Below are positions 24,239 through 34,805 of a stretch of DNA of 64,000 nt, in pieces (the first letter of the stretch is position 1; each line of letters starts with the position of its first letter). Source of the DNA: Purpureocillium takamizusanense (lineage: Eukaryota > Ascomycota > Sordariomycetes > Hypocreales > Ophiocordycipitaceae); assembly GCF_022605165.1 (NCBI RefSeq), contig NC_063068.1, forward strand, positions 5,580,001-5,644,000. The letters are read 5' to 3'. The position numbers were made by a program, and so were the translations under genes. The notes beneath the pieces were generated by a model that saw only the letters and a list, made by a program, of their open reading frames with translations, made no database searches and was not told the origin of the DNA.

Positions 24239-25474
24239 TTAGTTGGACTCGTCCCAAGTGGGCTTCATGGTCCAGCGCTGGTTCTCGGAGCCCTGGGCGA
24301 ACGGAACACCCAGCTCGAACAGCTTGGTGACGACGGCCGAAAAGTCCTTGAAGAAGGCCTCGTTGTCCTTGGCGTACTTTTCAGTGATGGGCTTGAACTT
24401 CTTGTCCTGGACCAGGACCATGTCGGTGGGCAGCATCATCAGCGTCTTGGTGGTCTTGTCCTCGTACTGTGTCCAGAGTCAGCAAACGCCCCGCACGCCG
24501 AAAAGAAGGTGCTGCAATTCTTACCTGCTTGGGGCCGTTCCACTTCTTCCACTGCCACTTCTCCTCAACGAGTAGGCGGTAGTAGTCGTTGGTCAGGACG
24601 GTCGGGGAGAAGGTCCACGGGCCCTCGAAGCCGGAGCGGTCCGTGTGGCAGCGGCCCAGGGCGTGAGCGCCGGACAGAGCCACGATCTCCTGGTCGTTGA
24701 AACCCATGCGGTAAAAGATGTTGCGGAGGTGGTCGCTGCCCTGCGTGGCGTCGGGCAGGCGGCCATCGGGGGTGCAGGCCGTCACATCACGGTCGGAGCG
24801 GCCGGGGCGGTACGGGATAATGGGTCCCTGCATCTCCTGGACGGCACAGACGCCGCCAAGGATCCAGAGGTCCGAGTACGTGATCCAAGGGTACTTGGCT
24901 GCGGCGCGGTTAGTCTCTCTCAAGCCCCAAGAAAGTTGCAAGTGCAACTTTTGCAAGGTATCCAATCGGGGGCACTTCACTTACCCTTGACGGGCTCGAG
25001 GAAGTCACGAGCAGCGATGAGACCAGCGTTGGCGCCGTGGTCAGATTCGGGGGCGAAGCGCATGGTGGCGCCGTTGCTGCCGCCAGTGCCCGTCTCCTTG
25101 TCGAACGTGCCCGAGGCGTGCCAGGCCAGACGCAGCAGCACGGGGCCGAAGCTGCCATCGTCATAGTCGTCCTTCTCCTCGAGGCGGTTGGCGATCTCGT
25201 TGTACACCTTCTGGTAGTCGTCCTTGGTGGGGGTGAAGACCTTGGTCGAGGCGGCCGACGGCGCGCCGCTGGCCGTGGTGTACCAGTAGCCGAGGCCACC
25301 GAGGGCGGCGGCACCCGTCAGGTACAGCCACGTCGACGACGACTTCTGGGCGGGCTCAGAAGAGTACCAGCGGCGGCCCTGCTGGCGGAAGGCCTGGCGG
25401 GGGGCGACGGCGAAGGCGTTGCGGGCCGTGGTGCGCGTGGCCACGCGGGCGAAGTGGCGGGTAGCCGAAGCCAT
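24239..25474 (-). CDS. CCP1: Cytochrome c peroxidase, mitochondrial
   Basis: Reduces hydrogen peroxide with electrons from cytochrome c in the mitochondrial intermembrane space. Three exons (24985-25474, 24525-24898, 24239-24466) encode 363 residues. The N-terminus is an Arg-rich presequence ([19 protein letters not shown]) followed by a hydrophobic stretch ([16 protein letters not shown]), the bipartite signal known for this enzyme. The distal heme site is [11 protein letters not shown] (Arg, Trp and His all present) and the proximal His lies in [12 protein letters not shown]. The Trp that carries the compound I radical in the yeast enzyme is present in [11 protein letters not shown]. Length is normal. 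The C-terminus reads [12 protein letters not shown]. Confidence 0.97.
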
Positions 25475-28150
25475 CTGGACGCAACAGCTGCCGTCAGCAA
25501 AGCGCTTCGCTACTTCACTCTACGATGTGCGAGGAGAATCAGGAAGGGTACGCGGCAGGGGCGCCGTTGGCCGATCAGGTAGTTGGATGACTGAGCGAGG
25601 CTCACGAAGAAGGACGACTCGGCAGCAGAGCGCATGCAGACTTACTGTGTGAGAGAGCTTTGGACGGGGAGCTGTCCGTGTCGTGGGCGCAGAGAGACAA
25701 GCCGGCGAAAGGAGAGGAGAGAGAGGAAGCCGATGATGGGCAGTGTGATGGTGAGATGAAGGAGGCAAGTTGCGCAAGGAAGGACCCGGGGGGGTGGGTT
25801 CGGATGCAGAGTTCAAGGGGAAAGGGCGGGTGGAAGCTCCGAGAAGGAAAAAAAAGAGGCGTGCAACGAACGAGCCTTCCTTCGAGCGAGACACGACCAG
25901 CTTACCTGTTCCCCATCCTTGCTCCTCCCCATGCCATCCGCTACCTACCTATCGAGCCGCGACCCGCGCGCGAGCGTGCACTGCACGAGTCACCCACCAA
26001 CCAAACACCCCCCCCCCCTTGGCATAACCGACGACCGCCCGCGCGCACGTACGTTTGGGCAATTGCCAATGCCCCCGGGTCCGAGTGGAGGAGGGAAGAA
26101 AACGGAGCACCGAGAAGGAAGGAGACCCCCGTTGGATTCCAGACTTTTTGTTGAAATCGCCACGACGTGACTGGCCGGGGACACTGGGTGGGTAGCGAGG
26201 GGTGGGGGGTCCTTTTTTTTCTTCCCTCTCTCTTTCGTTAGCACCGGTCCCGGTCGACCCACGCGGAGGGGAGGAGCGAGCCACGATGGCGCCGTGCAGC
26301 GCAGTGCAGTGCAGTGCAGTGCAGCCCAGCGCAGTCTTGTTGCTGGTGGTTCCAGTGAGGTGCTTGCTTGCTTGGCTTGCCCACGGGCCACCCCCGGCGC
26401 GGCTGACGGACGGACCGACGGCCAGACCGCCAGACGGGCGGGGAGGGGGCCCTGATGAGCATGATGACCCTTCCTGTCCCGTCATATCCCTTCCACCTTG
26501 TTGGTTGGTTCGGCGCCCTCTTGTCGCACATGAGGGCGTCGGGGTTGGGGGCGTCAGCATTCCCATCCCTCTGCTTCCTCTCAACAGCAGCACCATCATC
26601 ATTGTGGTCGTGATCCTCATCATGATCATCTTATTTCTTCGACGTCGTCGTCTTCACCCCCGTGCTACATGCGGCTCTGTCTTGCCGACAAGGTCCCTAC
26701 GTGCGTCCCCAGCAGTATCTACTAGTAAATGTCGTACGCCGCCAGGCCGGCAAAACTATTAAGGTACGTACTAAAACCCGCCCGTCAAACGAGACGCCAC
26801 GGCCAGGTACCGCCGCAACGCTGCCCGTCCGCCTACGTAAAACTCCCTGCGTCGGCCCCGAGCGGGGCCCTTGACATCACATGCAGCCCGATCAGGCAAC
26901 CCCCAGCGAGACGCCCCCCCCCCCCCCCTTCCTCCATTCACAGTCGTCAATTCGTCTCGGGCCGTAACTGTAGTCTGTACCTTCAGGCCTGCCGCGGCGC
27001 GCGTCTCCCGTTCAATGGCTTCGTCAGCCCACCACCTGCATCATCATCCATCATCAGACCACCCGCGGTAGCAGTACCGCACCCTTTCTTTTTTTTTCTT
27101 GCTTTCCTCGCCTCATCACCATGCACGCGTACATACTTACTCGCAGAATGACTAGCCTTTTCTCCTTGATTCATGCCTGCACTCCCAAGATGAAAAGATG
27201 TGTTCCGTACAAGCGTCCGTACATGCAATGCAATGGCTGGGCCCCTTCCGGCGTCAATGTGCCAACTTCTGTCGCAGCCGTTGCCCCGTCGCCCGTGCCT
27301 CCTCCACTTCTTGTCTACCGTAGTGACCGGCGCAGAAAGCTGAGGCTGAGGCTGCTGGGAAGAGGTCCGGCCCAGGGCTCCTCGCCACCACCCCTGAAAG
27401 GGCCCCGAGGGAGCCCCACCAGGCTCCTCCAACGGGCACCCCTGAAGGCGAGCCGAGGGGCGCCAGTTCCGAGCTCCGCCCCGCTTCTGACGTGACTCCT
27501 TCCACCGCGCTCCCCCAGGCCGCTTCTGGAAGGCCGCAGCGAATGGATGACCTTCATCCGCCAATTTGTTTGCAACTTGCCGTCTCCACGGGCGACACCA
27601 CCCTCTACGTTGGACAGTCGTGCACAACACAGCACATTACTTTACGACAACAGCAGTTCAGTGGTATCTACTCTACAGTCAATTCGCTCTGCCTCCTGCG
27701 TGCGTGGCTACCTTGGTATCGAAAGACGGCATGGCTGGACAAAATCATCTTGCCAAGCAGCCGCCCAAAGCCGAAAAATGCCACAAAATCCACTAGCCCA
27801 GACCAGACCAGCCTTGCTCTGCCCTGCTCTGCCCTGCCAGGAGCTACCCGTGCGTGTGCTCGACTCGGAGCTGTCTCGTTCTGGACGACTCCGCGTCGGC
27901 TTCTTCTTCGTCCTGTTGTCCTCTCCATATTCGTACAGCTCGTGCAACCCTTCCTTGCGTCTTCTGTTATTGCTCCCCTCGGGCCTTTCGGCCAGTGTTC
28001 ACGTCGAGAATTCGGCTCGTGAACTTCGCAGCCGGACCAATGCCCGGTGCCAAAATCGTACAAGAACATGCGCGAAAGTCGCCCACGCTCACTCTCCACG
28101 TCTCTGGGCATGAGGTCCTTTTCCCCAAACGCCGCGCACTCGGCGGCTTT
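25475..28150. other. Intergenic region
   Basis: 2.7 kb between CCP1 (start codon side) and the 3' end of PRP39. It contains C runs at about 26010 and 26915-26928, a CAGTG repeat at 26300-26322 and CAT-rich DNA at 26580-26640. No exon chain encoding a recognisable protein was found. Confidence 0.5.
26297..26325. repeat. GCAGT pentanucleotide repeat
   Basis: About five tandem copies of GCAGT lie upstream of CCP1. The same unit recurs at 57144-57164, 31 kb away. Confidence 0.7.
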
Positions 28151-30555
28151 TTACTCGAAGTTGGCAGGGCCCGTGGCCGCCGAATCCTGTTCCTCGTGGT
28201 CGTAGAAGAAGAAGAGACGTGTCTCGGCCTTCTTCTTGTTATCATCGTCTAGCTCTGCGGCCGCCTCGCCATTCTGGTCATCGGCCGACAAAGCGGCTAC
28301 AGCTGCCGAGCTGTTGACATGGTTAGTCTCAATCACGCCTCGTGCTCGCCAAAAAGCATCAACATACCCAAACATGGCGCGGTCCACCTCCAAAAACTCC
28401 TTCATGGCGTCCTTGGTGCCACGATGGACCAAGAAGTCCAGATAAATCTTGCCCAGGTCTCTCTTGACCGCCTCCGATAGGCGGCTCCTGCGCCGGAATT
28501 CGTCATACACATACTTGACGCGTCGGCCCGTTGTTTCTTCGCCCTCCGTCTCCGTCGGCTGCTCGAGCTCAAATGCAAACCATTTCTCCCAAAAGAGACG
28601 GCTGTCGCCATACCACTGTGCGTTCTTAACGAAGGCGCCGCGGGCCTGCTCAGCGGAGCCCTTAGCTTTCCACAGAAGCATGGCCCACTCAGCCACGAGC
28701 ATGGCCTTGGTGAACAAGTTGACGGTCGGCGCATCGATGTGGTCGCGAAGCACCTGAATGGCGGCATCGGTGCCGGCCTGTCGTCGCTCGAGGTGCGCCC
28801 AAGAAATAATCACCTCGGTGCAATCGGGGAGCTTGTGGAGGATGCCGGCATGAATATCGCGCGCAACGTCAACACGGCCGTTGCTCTCCTCGAAATAAGC
28901 CCACTGCAGGCGGATGCCGGGGCGGCTAACGGGCACGAGGAACGCAGCCTGCACGTAGATGTGGCGGACCTCTTCCTCCTTGCCGGGCTGGGTGGACATC
29001 CAGCGAGCGAAGCGGTACCAGAACTCGTCGTACAGAGCGCACGTGTTGACGCAGCGTTCGTACAGGAACTTGATGCGTTCGTAGTCACCGCCGGCCTCCT
29101 CGAAATCGAGGTACTTGCGCCAGCCGTTCAGCTGCGTGTGCTGGAGGGGAAGGGTATGGAAGTACTGGTGTCCAAGCTCCGACTCGTAGGTCCAGCGGTT
29201 GTTGACCTCGGTGGCAGTATTAGTGAACACCTCGTAGTACATGCCATCAATCTTGGTGCGAACATCGCGCTCCACCTCGAGCTCTGGTCGCGAAGTGATG
29301 CCATGAGCGGCAGACTCTGCCTGCACCTCGGCCTGAATGCGGCTAAGATCGGCTGGAGTTGCAATGTCGGCAAGAGGTAAGTTGTGCGTCATGCCACGAA
29401 GCTTCTCGTAGTAGCGGCTGTACTGATGAAGCGGAATGCGGCAAATGCGCACGAGAAGCGCAAAAACGCGCTCATGAGCCTCCTGACGCGTCTCAAACTC
29501 AATGTACTTGTCCCAGAAGGGGTGCGACATAAAGTCGATGCCGACGGCGTGAGAGGCACGCTCAAAGTGCCTTGATAAGCAAACGTTAGACGACAAATTC
29601 TGGTGACACAAACAAAGGATTGGAGAGGGAGAGAGAAAGGGGGGGGAGAGGGTCAATACAAGAGACAACGTGCTATGACCGGGGGAATAACAACCAAGCG
29701 TCGACGTCGATGGGGCTTCGAAGGGGGGGCAATGCGAATGATTGAGACGACGAGCAGCTGTCAGGGGGCGCGCGCGGCACGGAGACGGCCTGGTGCACAG
29801 TATGAGAGAACACATCGGCGTGGGGGACAGTAAGGGCGAGTGAGGGCACATCTCACCACCACCTCACGCGCGCGCGAGGGTCCATACACATTTGGGGGGG
29901 CGTCGGGGTCATCAAACGTCGCGGGAACGGCCACGTTGGCGGCTGTGCGTTACGGGTAAGGAAAGGCCATCCACCAAATACTTACTCTCGCACGACGTCG
30001 AGGTTATGGCACGTGTCCATCTTGAATCGGCAATACTCGGCCCAGAGGTCGACGGAATGAGGGTTGGCGGCGATGCCGCGTTCGTAGACCTTTATCATCA
30101 TTGTTTCAGCGCGACGGCTCTTGGAGGAGCTCGGCGAGGTATGCCCACCATCTCGGCTGACTCGGTGCCAGAAATAACAAACTCATCCTCGGCGTACTTT
30201 TTCCAGTAGCCAAAGAAGAGGGGAGAGCGATGAAGAAGGCGCTCAAAAGAATCGCGGGCGAGGGAGAGCGCCTGCGGGTTCGAATTGCGGCTCAAGCCGC
30301 CTTCGAGCTTCTCGACAGAGTTGATCTGCTTGTCCCAGAGCTCGAGGCTGTCCGGGTCATTTTCCTATAGCATCACGCGTCAGTCACAGGTTGCTGGCAA
30401 TATGCAAGATATCAATCTGTAGCAGGTCGGGGCACTGGAGGCTCCAGGTGCGCGCCGGATTTGGCAGGTAAACAGCCACATACCAGTACCGTGAGCTGTC
30501 CTCGAAGCGCGTTGATCTCGTCATCGACGCCGCCGGCAGGGACGTAGTCATTCAT
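28151..30555 (-). CDS. PRP39: Pre-mRNA splicing factor PRP39 (U1 snRNP, HAT repeats)
   Basis: Structural component of the U1 snRNP that acts at the 5' splice site in yeast. Four exons (30484-30555, 30149-30364, 29986-30089, 28151-29570) encode 603 residues. The protein is made of HAT (half-a-TPR) helical repeats throughout. Examples are SPLFFGYWKKYAEDEF, ANPHSVDLWAEYCRFKMD, HPFWDKYIEFETRQE, YDEFWYRFARWMS and SRLFWEKWFAFELEQ. The aromatic and Glu pattern is typical of Prp39/Prp42. The C-terminus is acidic and Ala-rich. Intron 3 is 415 nt, much longer than the others (59-119 nt). The start at MNDYVPAGG gives a short first exon of exactly 24 codons. Nuclear location is inferred from the family. 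Confidence 0.92.
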
Positions 30556-32584
30556 GGCGGCGAATGAGCGCGTTGCGGCTCAATAAAACGAACGGAGGAA
30601 AGGGGGAGGGGGTGATCGGTGTCAAGAAGCTGTCCGACAAATCCGAAAGCTCCTGCTGTGGACAATCGCACGATGCGAGGTTTTGGAGGTGAGGTTAGCT
30701 TTCGAGAAGAGACGAACTTGGCAGGCACGTTATGCCCTTGTCGGCGGGCGCAGAGCGAGGACAGTATGGCAGGGAACAGGATGTTGGGGGAGAACTTGGG
30801 GTGAGGTAGAGCGGAGAGAACTGAGGTGATGAAGGTGTGAGGGAAGGTGGGTGGGAGGACTTGACTCGGAGGTAGATTTTAACAGAGTGGACCGAGTGGG
30901 GCCTTGGCCACACGCACCTGGCGCCACGGGTTTGGGCTAGCTGAGTCATCACCGCTGACTAAGTGCAAAGCTAGATGGCCCACGCGCTTTATATTGGAGG
31001 CTGGGAGCTTGTCTGAAACTTTCTTCTCCATTCATGGCTCGTGATGATTTCTTATAAAAAACATGATAGGAAGAGAATGAACGCTATCCAAATGGAAAGC
31101 ATGATCTCAAATTTGAATCTGAAGCCTGCATATGCTATACATTTCTTGTCTTCTTTTCATCCTCCTCAGCGTCCCGCAGCTTGACGCCGTCAAGCAAAAG
31201 TCTGCAGTAAGGCAGGTATCGTCGACGCGTCTGCTCAGTGGCACGAGTGTGCTGTTGTGCCGTGCTCTGCTGCAGCATCGGGTCAGCATCGGGTCAGCAT
31301 CCGGGCTGCTCATGATGCGATTGGGCTCAAAAGCCTCTGCTTTCTGCAGGACTGCATTTCCGCGTTCGTCTGGTCCAGCCTGGTGAACGGACGCACCCAC
31401 GCGGCCAGTCGAGCAAGTGCTCTCAGCTTATAGCGACGCAACATACCTTGACTGCAATGCAAGCACTCATTGGTCCAAGAATTGTCGCCCCTGCCTTCCA
31501 AGATGTGAATGTGATAACCTGGTCCTGATCTGCCACGAGGCATTCTCGAGGCAGGGCTGCGTCACGCGAGCCACATTGCGATGCCCGGCTTTTACATGTG
31601 TCACCCGGCGTCGGTCACTTGTAACAATGGTAGACAGCTGCCAAGTTCAATAGTACTTGCAGGTTGCACGTTACTATGCCCAGATGATGTCTGACAAAAT
31701 CTTGAGTACGAGGCAACTCTTGGACTCGCATAGTACACGTTCCGAGACTTGCTCACAGAAGTGTCTCCCAGGAACAGGTCCAGCCGGCCTACGTATTCAA
31801 GGACACCAGCGAAGAGTACGGTTGTATACCCTATCAGTCTACACTGGCTGTCATTGTGACCTCATGCAAAGGGCCTCGTCTACGCGCCAGCTTGAGATGC
31901 GCCGAGGTGTGCAGAGCCACTCTTCGTTCAAGCTATTGCCACTGCAAACGTATTAAATCCTTCGCGTGCAAGTCATTGAGCACTCATAAGCTCGTCCATC
32001 TCCATGTGCCTCAAGTGTGCTCTTGGGATACGACCCTGTGTATTGCACTGCCTGTGCGTTCTTTGGTATGCATTACACTTGGCCATGACTCTGACAGTAC
32101 GCAGATCAGAGCCCCATAGAGGCAAATTAGCAGCCATGTCAAGCATAACCGACTTTGTATTATCCGTCATTCTTTCCCTTCAAGTCTGCAGCTGGAGACC
32201 ATCGAGTTCGACACCTCGACAGGATCTACTCCAATATACATATCTCGTACACGAATATCTCGTCCCGACCTCATGCAAGGCCACCTCCGGGAACATGCAG
32301 GGAGTTTATTTGCAGACACCAATCGCAAGAAACTGGAGAGGAGCAACGTTAGATAATACGACTAGTTGTGCGCTAGTAGAGGGATTTTGCTGTGTTGGCT
32401 AGACTCTGCTCCGCGTGTGTCCGCAGAGATTATACCAAATATCACGGCCGAGGCTGCAGATGACAACTGCAATCTAAGTTACATGGACAAGCCAAGGTAC
32501 CGACGTGTCAGCCGTGGCTGTATGCACTGAGGTATCACACACAGCCAGCCTGGTTCAGCTGGAGAACACGAGGCTCCGGCGAGG
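30556..32584. other. Intergenic region of lower GC content
   Basis: PRP39 promoter at the left, then about 1.5 kb (31000-32560) whose GC content by eye is near 50%, below the rest of the window. A direct repeat of GGTCAGCATC occurs three times at about 31280-31306. No ORF resembles a protein family. The stretch leads directly into the decayed protease and may itself be decayed or transferred DNA. Confidence 0.5.
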
Positions 32585-34104
32585 CTCCATGCTGTCCCAA
32601 GCGAATGCAAAAAGAGCTCCCCACAGTTCGTTACTGGCGCGTACATCCTCGGGCTCGCACACGGTCATGTAAGAAGCACCGGCGCGGCACGATGATTACG
32701 AGTAGTGCGGTGCTCACTGAGCTTCCCTAGGATGCGTCGGCGATGCTCTCGGACGTGGGCACATCCGGCACGGTTCGGATGCACCTGAACTACAAGCTGT
32801 TCAAGGGCGTCTCGGTGCAGCTTCACGATGCGCACAAGGCAAAGGAGCAGGCGGCCAATATTGCGTCCCCGGCCAGCGTCAAGAATGTCTGGCCAGTCGA
32901 GATCCACTCCCTGCCCAAGCTCTCTGACCAGCGCTTTGCTGGAGCTGCCACGGCGAAGCGCGACGACACTCTCTTTGCAAGGGATGGCAGTCCGACCAAG
33001 GATGATCTCACGACACACGTCATGACCCAGGTTGACAAGCTGCACGTCAAAGGCATTACGGGAAAGGGAGTCAAGATCGCCATCGTCGACAGCGGGGTAT
33101 GTGCCGTGCCCCTAAACGCATTGATGATGATGATGATGGTGATGATGATGCCGGGAGACGGGAAGGCGCTTACCGCGAACATATATTGATGGTTTGAATG
33201 CCGGTCGACTACACGCACCCGGCGCTCGGCGGCTGCTTTGGCCCGGGCTGCCGCTTTTTCTCTGGCACGGATGTCGTGGGCGACGACCATGACGAACTCA
33301 ACTTGCCCCAGCCCGACAATGATCCCATGGACTGTCTCGGCCACGGCACCCATGTTTCGGGCATCGTGGGCGCCAGGCCCAACCCGTATAACTTCATGGG
33401 GGGCGCGCCGGATGCCACCTTTGGTATGTACACGCTGCGGCCAGACAGCCCCTATCCGCCTTTCTCCCCCAACGAAGTCTTCGACGGGTCTGCCACCCTT
33501 AGCCTCTCGGAGACGCGGGTCGTCCTCGACCCAGGCCACCGCAAGACCATATCCGTGTCGGCGCAGCAGCCGCAGGGCGCCGACCCGGAGCGGCTCCCCG
33601 TCTGGTCGGGCTACATCGCCATCAACGGCACGGACGGGACCTACGTGGCCCTGAACACCGACTACTACACCCCCGTGCCGGCCAACACGACCTTCACGCT
33701 GCCGGCGCCGGGCAACGTGGCCGACGGCGACGTGCTGCCCGTCCTTAACATAATGCTGGCCTTTGGCAGCAAAGAAGATGCGGTGCGACGTCGTGCCGCT
33801 GACGCCGTGCCCGTCGACGGACCCCTCGGCGGCGGCTTCAAGACCATCGGCCAGCCGCACGCTTTCCCCTACCTGTTCAACCCGCGCGTCACCACCACGT
33901 ACTTCGTACGAGTGGGATGGGCTGCTTGACAATGGCAACTACGCGCCTGCCGGCAAGTACAAGCTGGTGACGCGCGCACTGCGCCTTTTCGGTGATGAGG
34001 CTAAGCTGGTAGACTGGGACGTGTCCGAGACGGTGGGTTTATTTATCGCGTGCAAGACCAAGACCTTAGAAGCCAGGGGAAATGAGGGGAGGAAGAAGGG
34101 GTGA
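32585..34104 (+). pseudogene. Subtilisin-like serine protease (S8, fn3-domain type), decayed
   Basis: Remains of a secreted subtilase. Exon-like pieces are ~32585-32668, 32731-33096 and 33204 onward. The I9 inhibitor-like part is visible (VTGAYIL, then RMHLNYKLFKGVSVQL and VKNVWPVEI). The catalytic Asp is in KIAIVDSG (33088-33090) and the catalytic His in CLGHGTHVSGIVG (33342-33344). The relic then jumps from GGAPDATFGMYTL straight into an fn3-like domain (YPPFSPNEVF, RLPVWSGYIAINGTDG), so the oxyanion Asn, any PA insert and the catalytic Ser (GTSMA) are gone. No signal peptide or start Met is visible. The intron before 33204 lacks an AG acceptor. A 7-bp insertion at about 33902-33908 shifts the frame; the C-terminus (EWDGLLDNGNYAPAGKYKLV) continues in another frame to 34104. 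A compensating frameshift pair near 33775-33830 is also likely. Confidence 0.82.
33122..33150 (+). repeat. GAT triplet repeat
   Basis: About ten GAT/GGT triplets lie inside the second intron of the decayed protease. Confidence 0.8.
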
Positions 34105-34162
34105 GATTTGGATGTGCTCTTTGGGCAGGACGGAGGAGGGTCTATAGCAATGACTTACAGCG

Positions 34163-34203
34163 TACTTCGTATACTGTACGAAGTACTAACAGTATACGAA
34201 GTA
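34163..34203. repeat. Cluster of three 9-mer copies (TACTTCGTA / TACGAAGTA)
   Basis: Copies at 34163-34171 (+ orientation), 34177-34185 and 34195-34203 (opposite orientation) lie within 41 bp and can pair as an inverted repeat. They sit just 3' of the decayed protease and about 600 bp upstream of the phosphatase start. Confidence 0.85.
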
Positions 34204-34653
34204 ACTACATGGCGTCGAACGAATCCTTGGGCCCCTCAATGCCACCGCGCTGGCACGGGCGCCCTGTGGCGCCCTGCAAGCAAAAGACTGCCGAACCAGG
34301 TACCTCCACATATTAGTGCATATTACCAGGTACAGCCGGGTGGCTGATGATCGCTGTCGTCACTGTGGGCTTCTACCTTAGTAGGATGGCTGTGGCCTGA
34401 AGGACGGAGCTGACGGCGTGCCCCGCACTGATATTCAATTGAACCTCGCCCCAGCTTGTGTTACCGACATGTGCGTACTTTGAACGTTGCTTCACATCAC
34501 ACCCACTCCTCCGTGATACCTTGGCTCGCACCTCAAGCGAAACATCGCAGGCCGCTTTCTTGCATCCCAATTCGCGCACACCGCATCGATCCCGCTCGGC
34601 TAGCGGTCAGACCGAAATCCTCAGGGGAACCGCATACCCGTCACGCCTCGACC

Positions 34654-34677
34654 ATGGACGAGCTCCCTCATCGCTGA
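34654..34677 (+). promoter_or_regulatory. Upstream ORF 1 (7 codons) in the phosphatase leader
   Basis: ATG in the strong context ACCATGG, encoding MDELPHR then a stop, 128 bp before the main start. If the transcript includes it, it should reduce initiation at the main ATG. Confidence 0.4.
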
Positions 34678-34709
34678 CGCTTTGCCTCCGCCGACGCCGC
34701 AAACGCTCG

Positions 34710-34730
34710 ATGGTCACGTCCTCGTCGTAG
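34710..34730 (+). promoter_or_regulatory. Upstream ORF 2 (6 codons) in the phosphatase leader
   Basis: ATG followed by five codons (VTSSS) and TAG, 75 bp before the main start. Its context (CTCGATGG) is weaker than that of the first upstream ORF. Confidence 0.4.
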
Positions 34731-34805
34731 CGCCCTTCGCCTGCCCTCCCCCGACCTTCCCGTTCTCCAATTCTTCCTCTTCCTCGTCCTCGACGACCGG
34801 CCGCC

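Larger units (their letters stand above)
34105..34805. promoter_or_regulatory. Promoter and leader of the synaptojanin-like gene
   Basis: 700 bp upstream of the phosphatase start. It begins with a cluster of three TACTTCGTA/TACGAAGTA copies (34163-34203) and ends with a GC- and pyrimidine-rich leader. Two short upstream ORFs lie in the last 155 bp and are entered separately. The transcription start cannot be fixed from sequence. Confidence 0.5.

Noticed and set aside
28739..29380. 213-codon + strand ORF
   Set aside because: Antisense shadow of PRP39.
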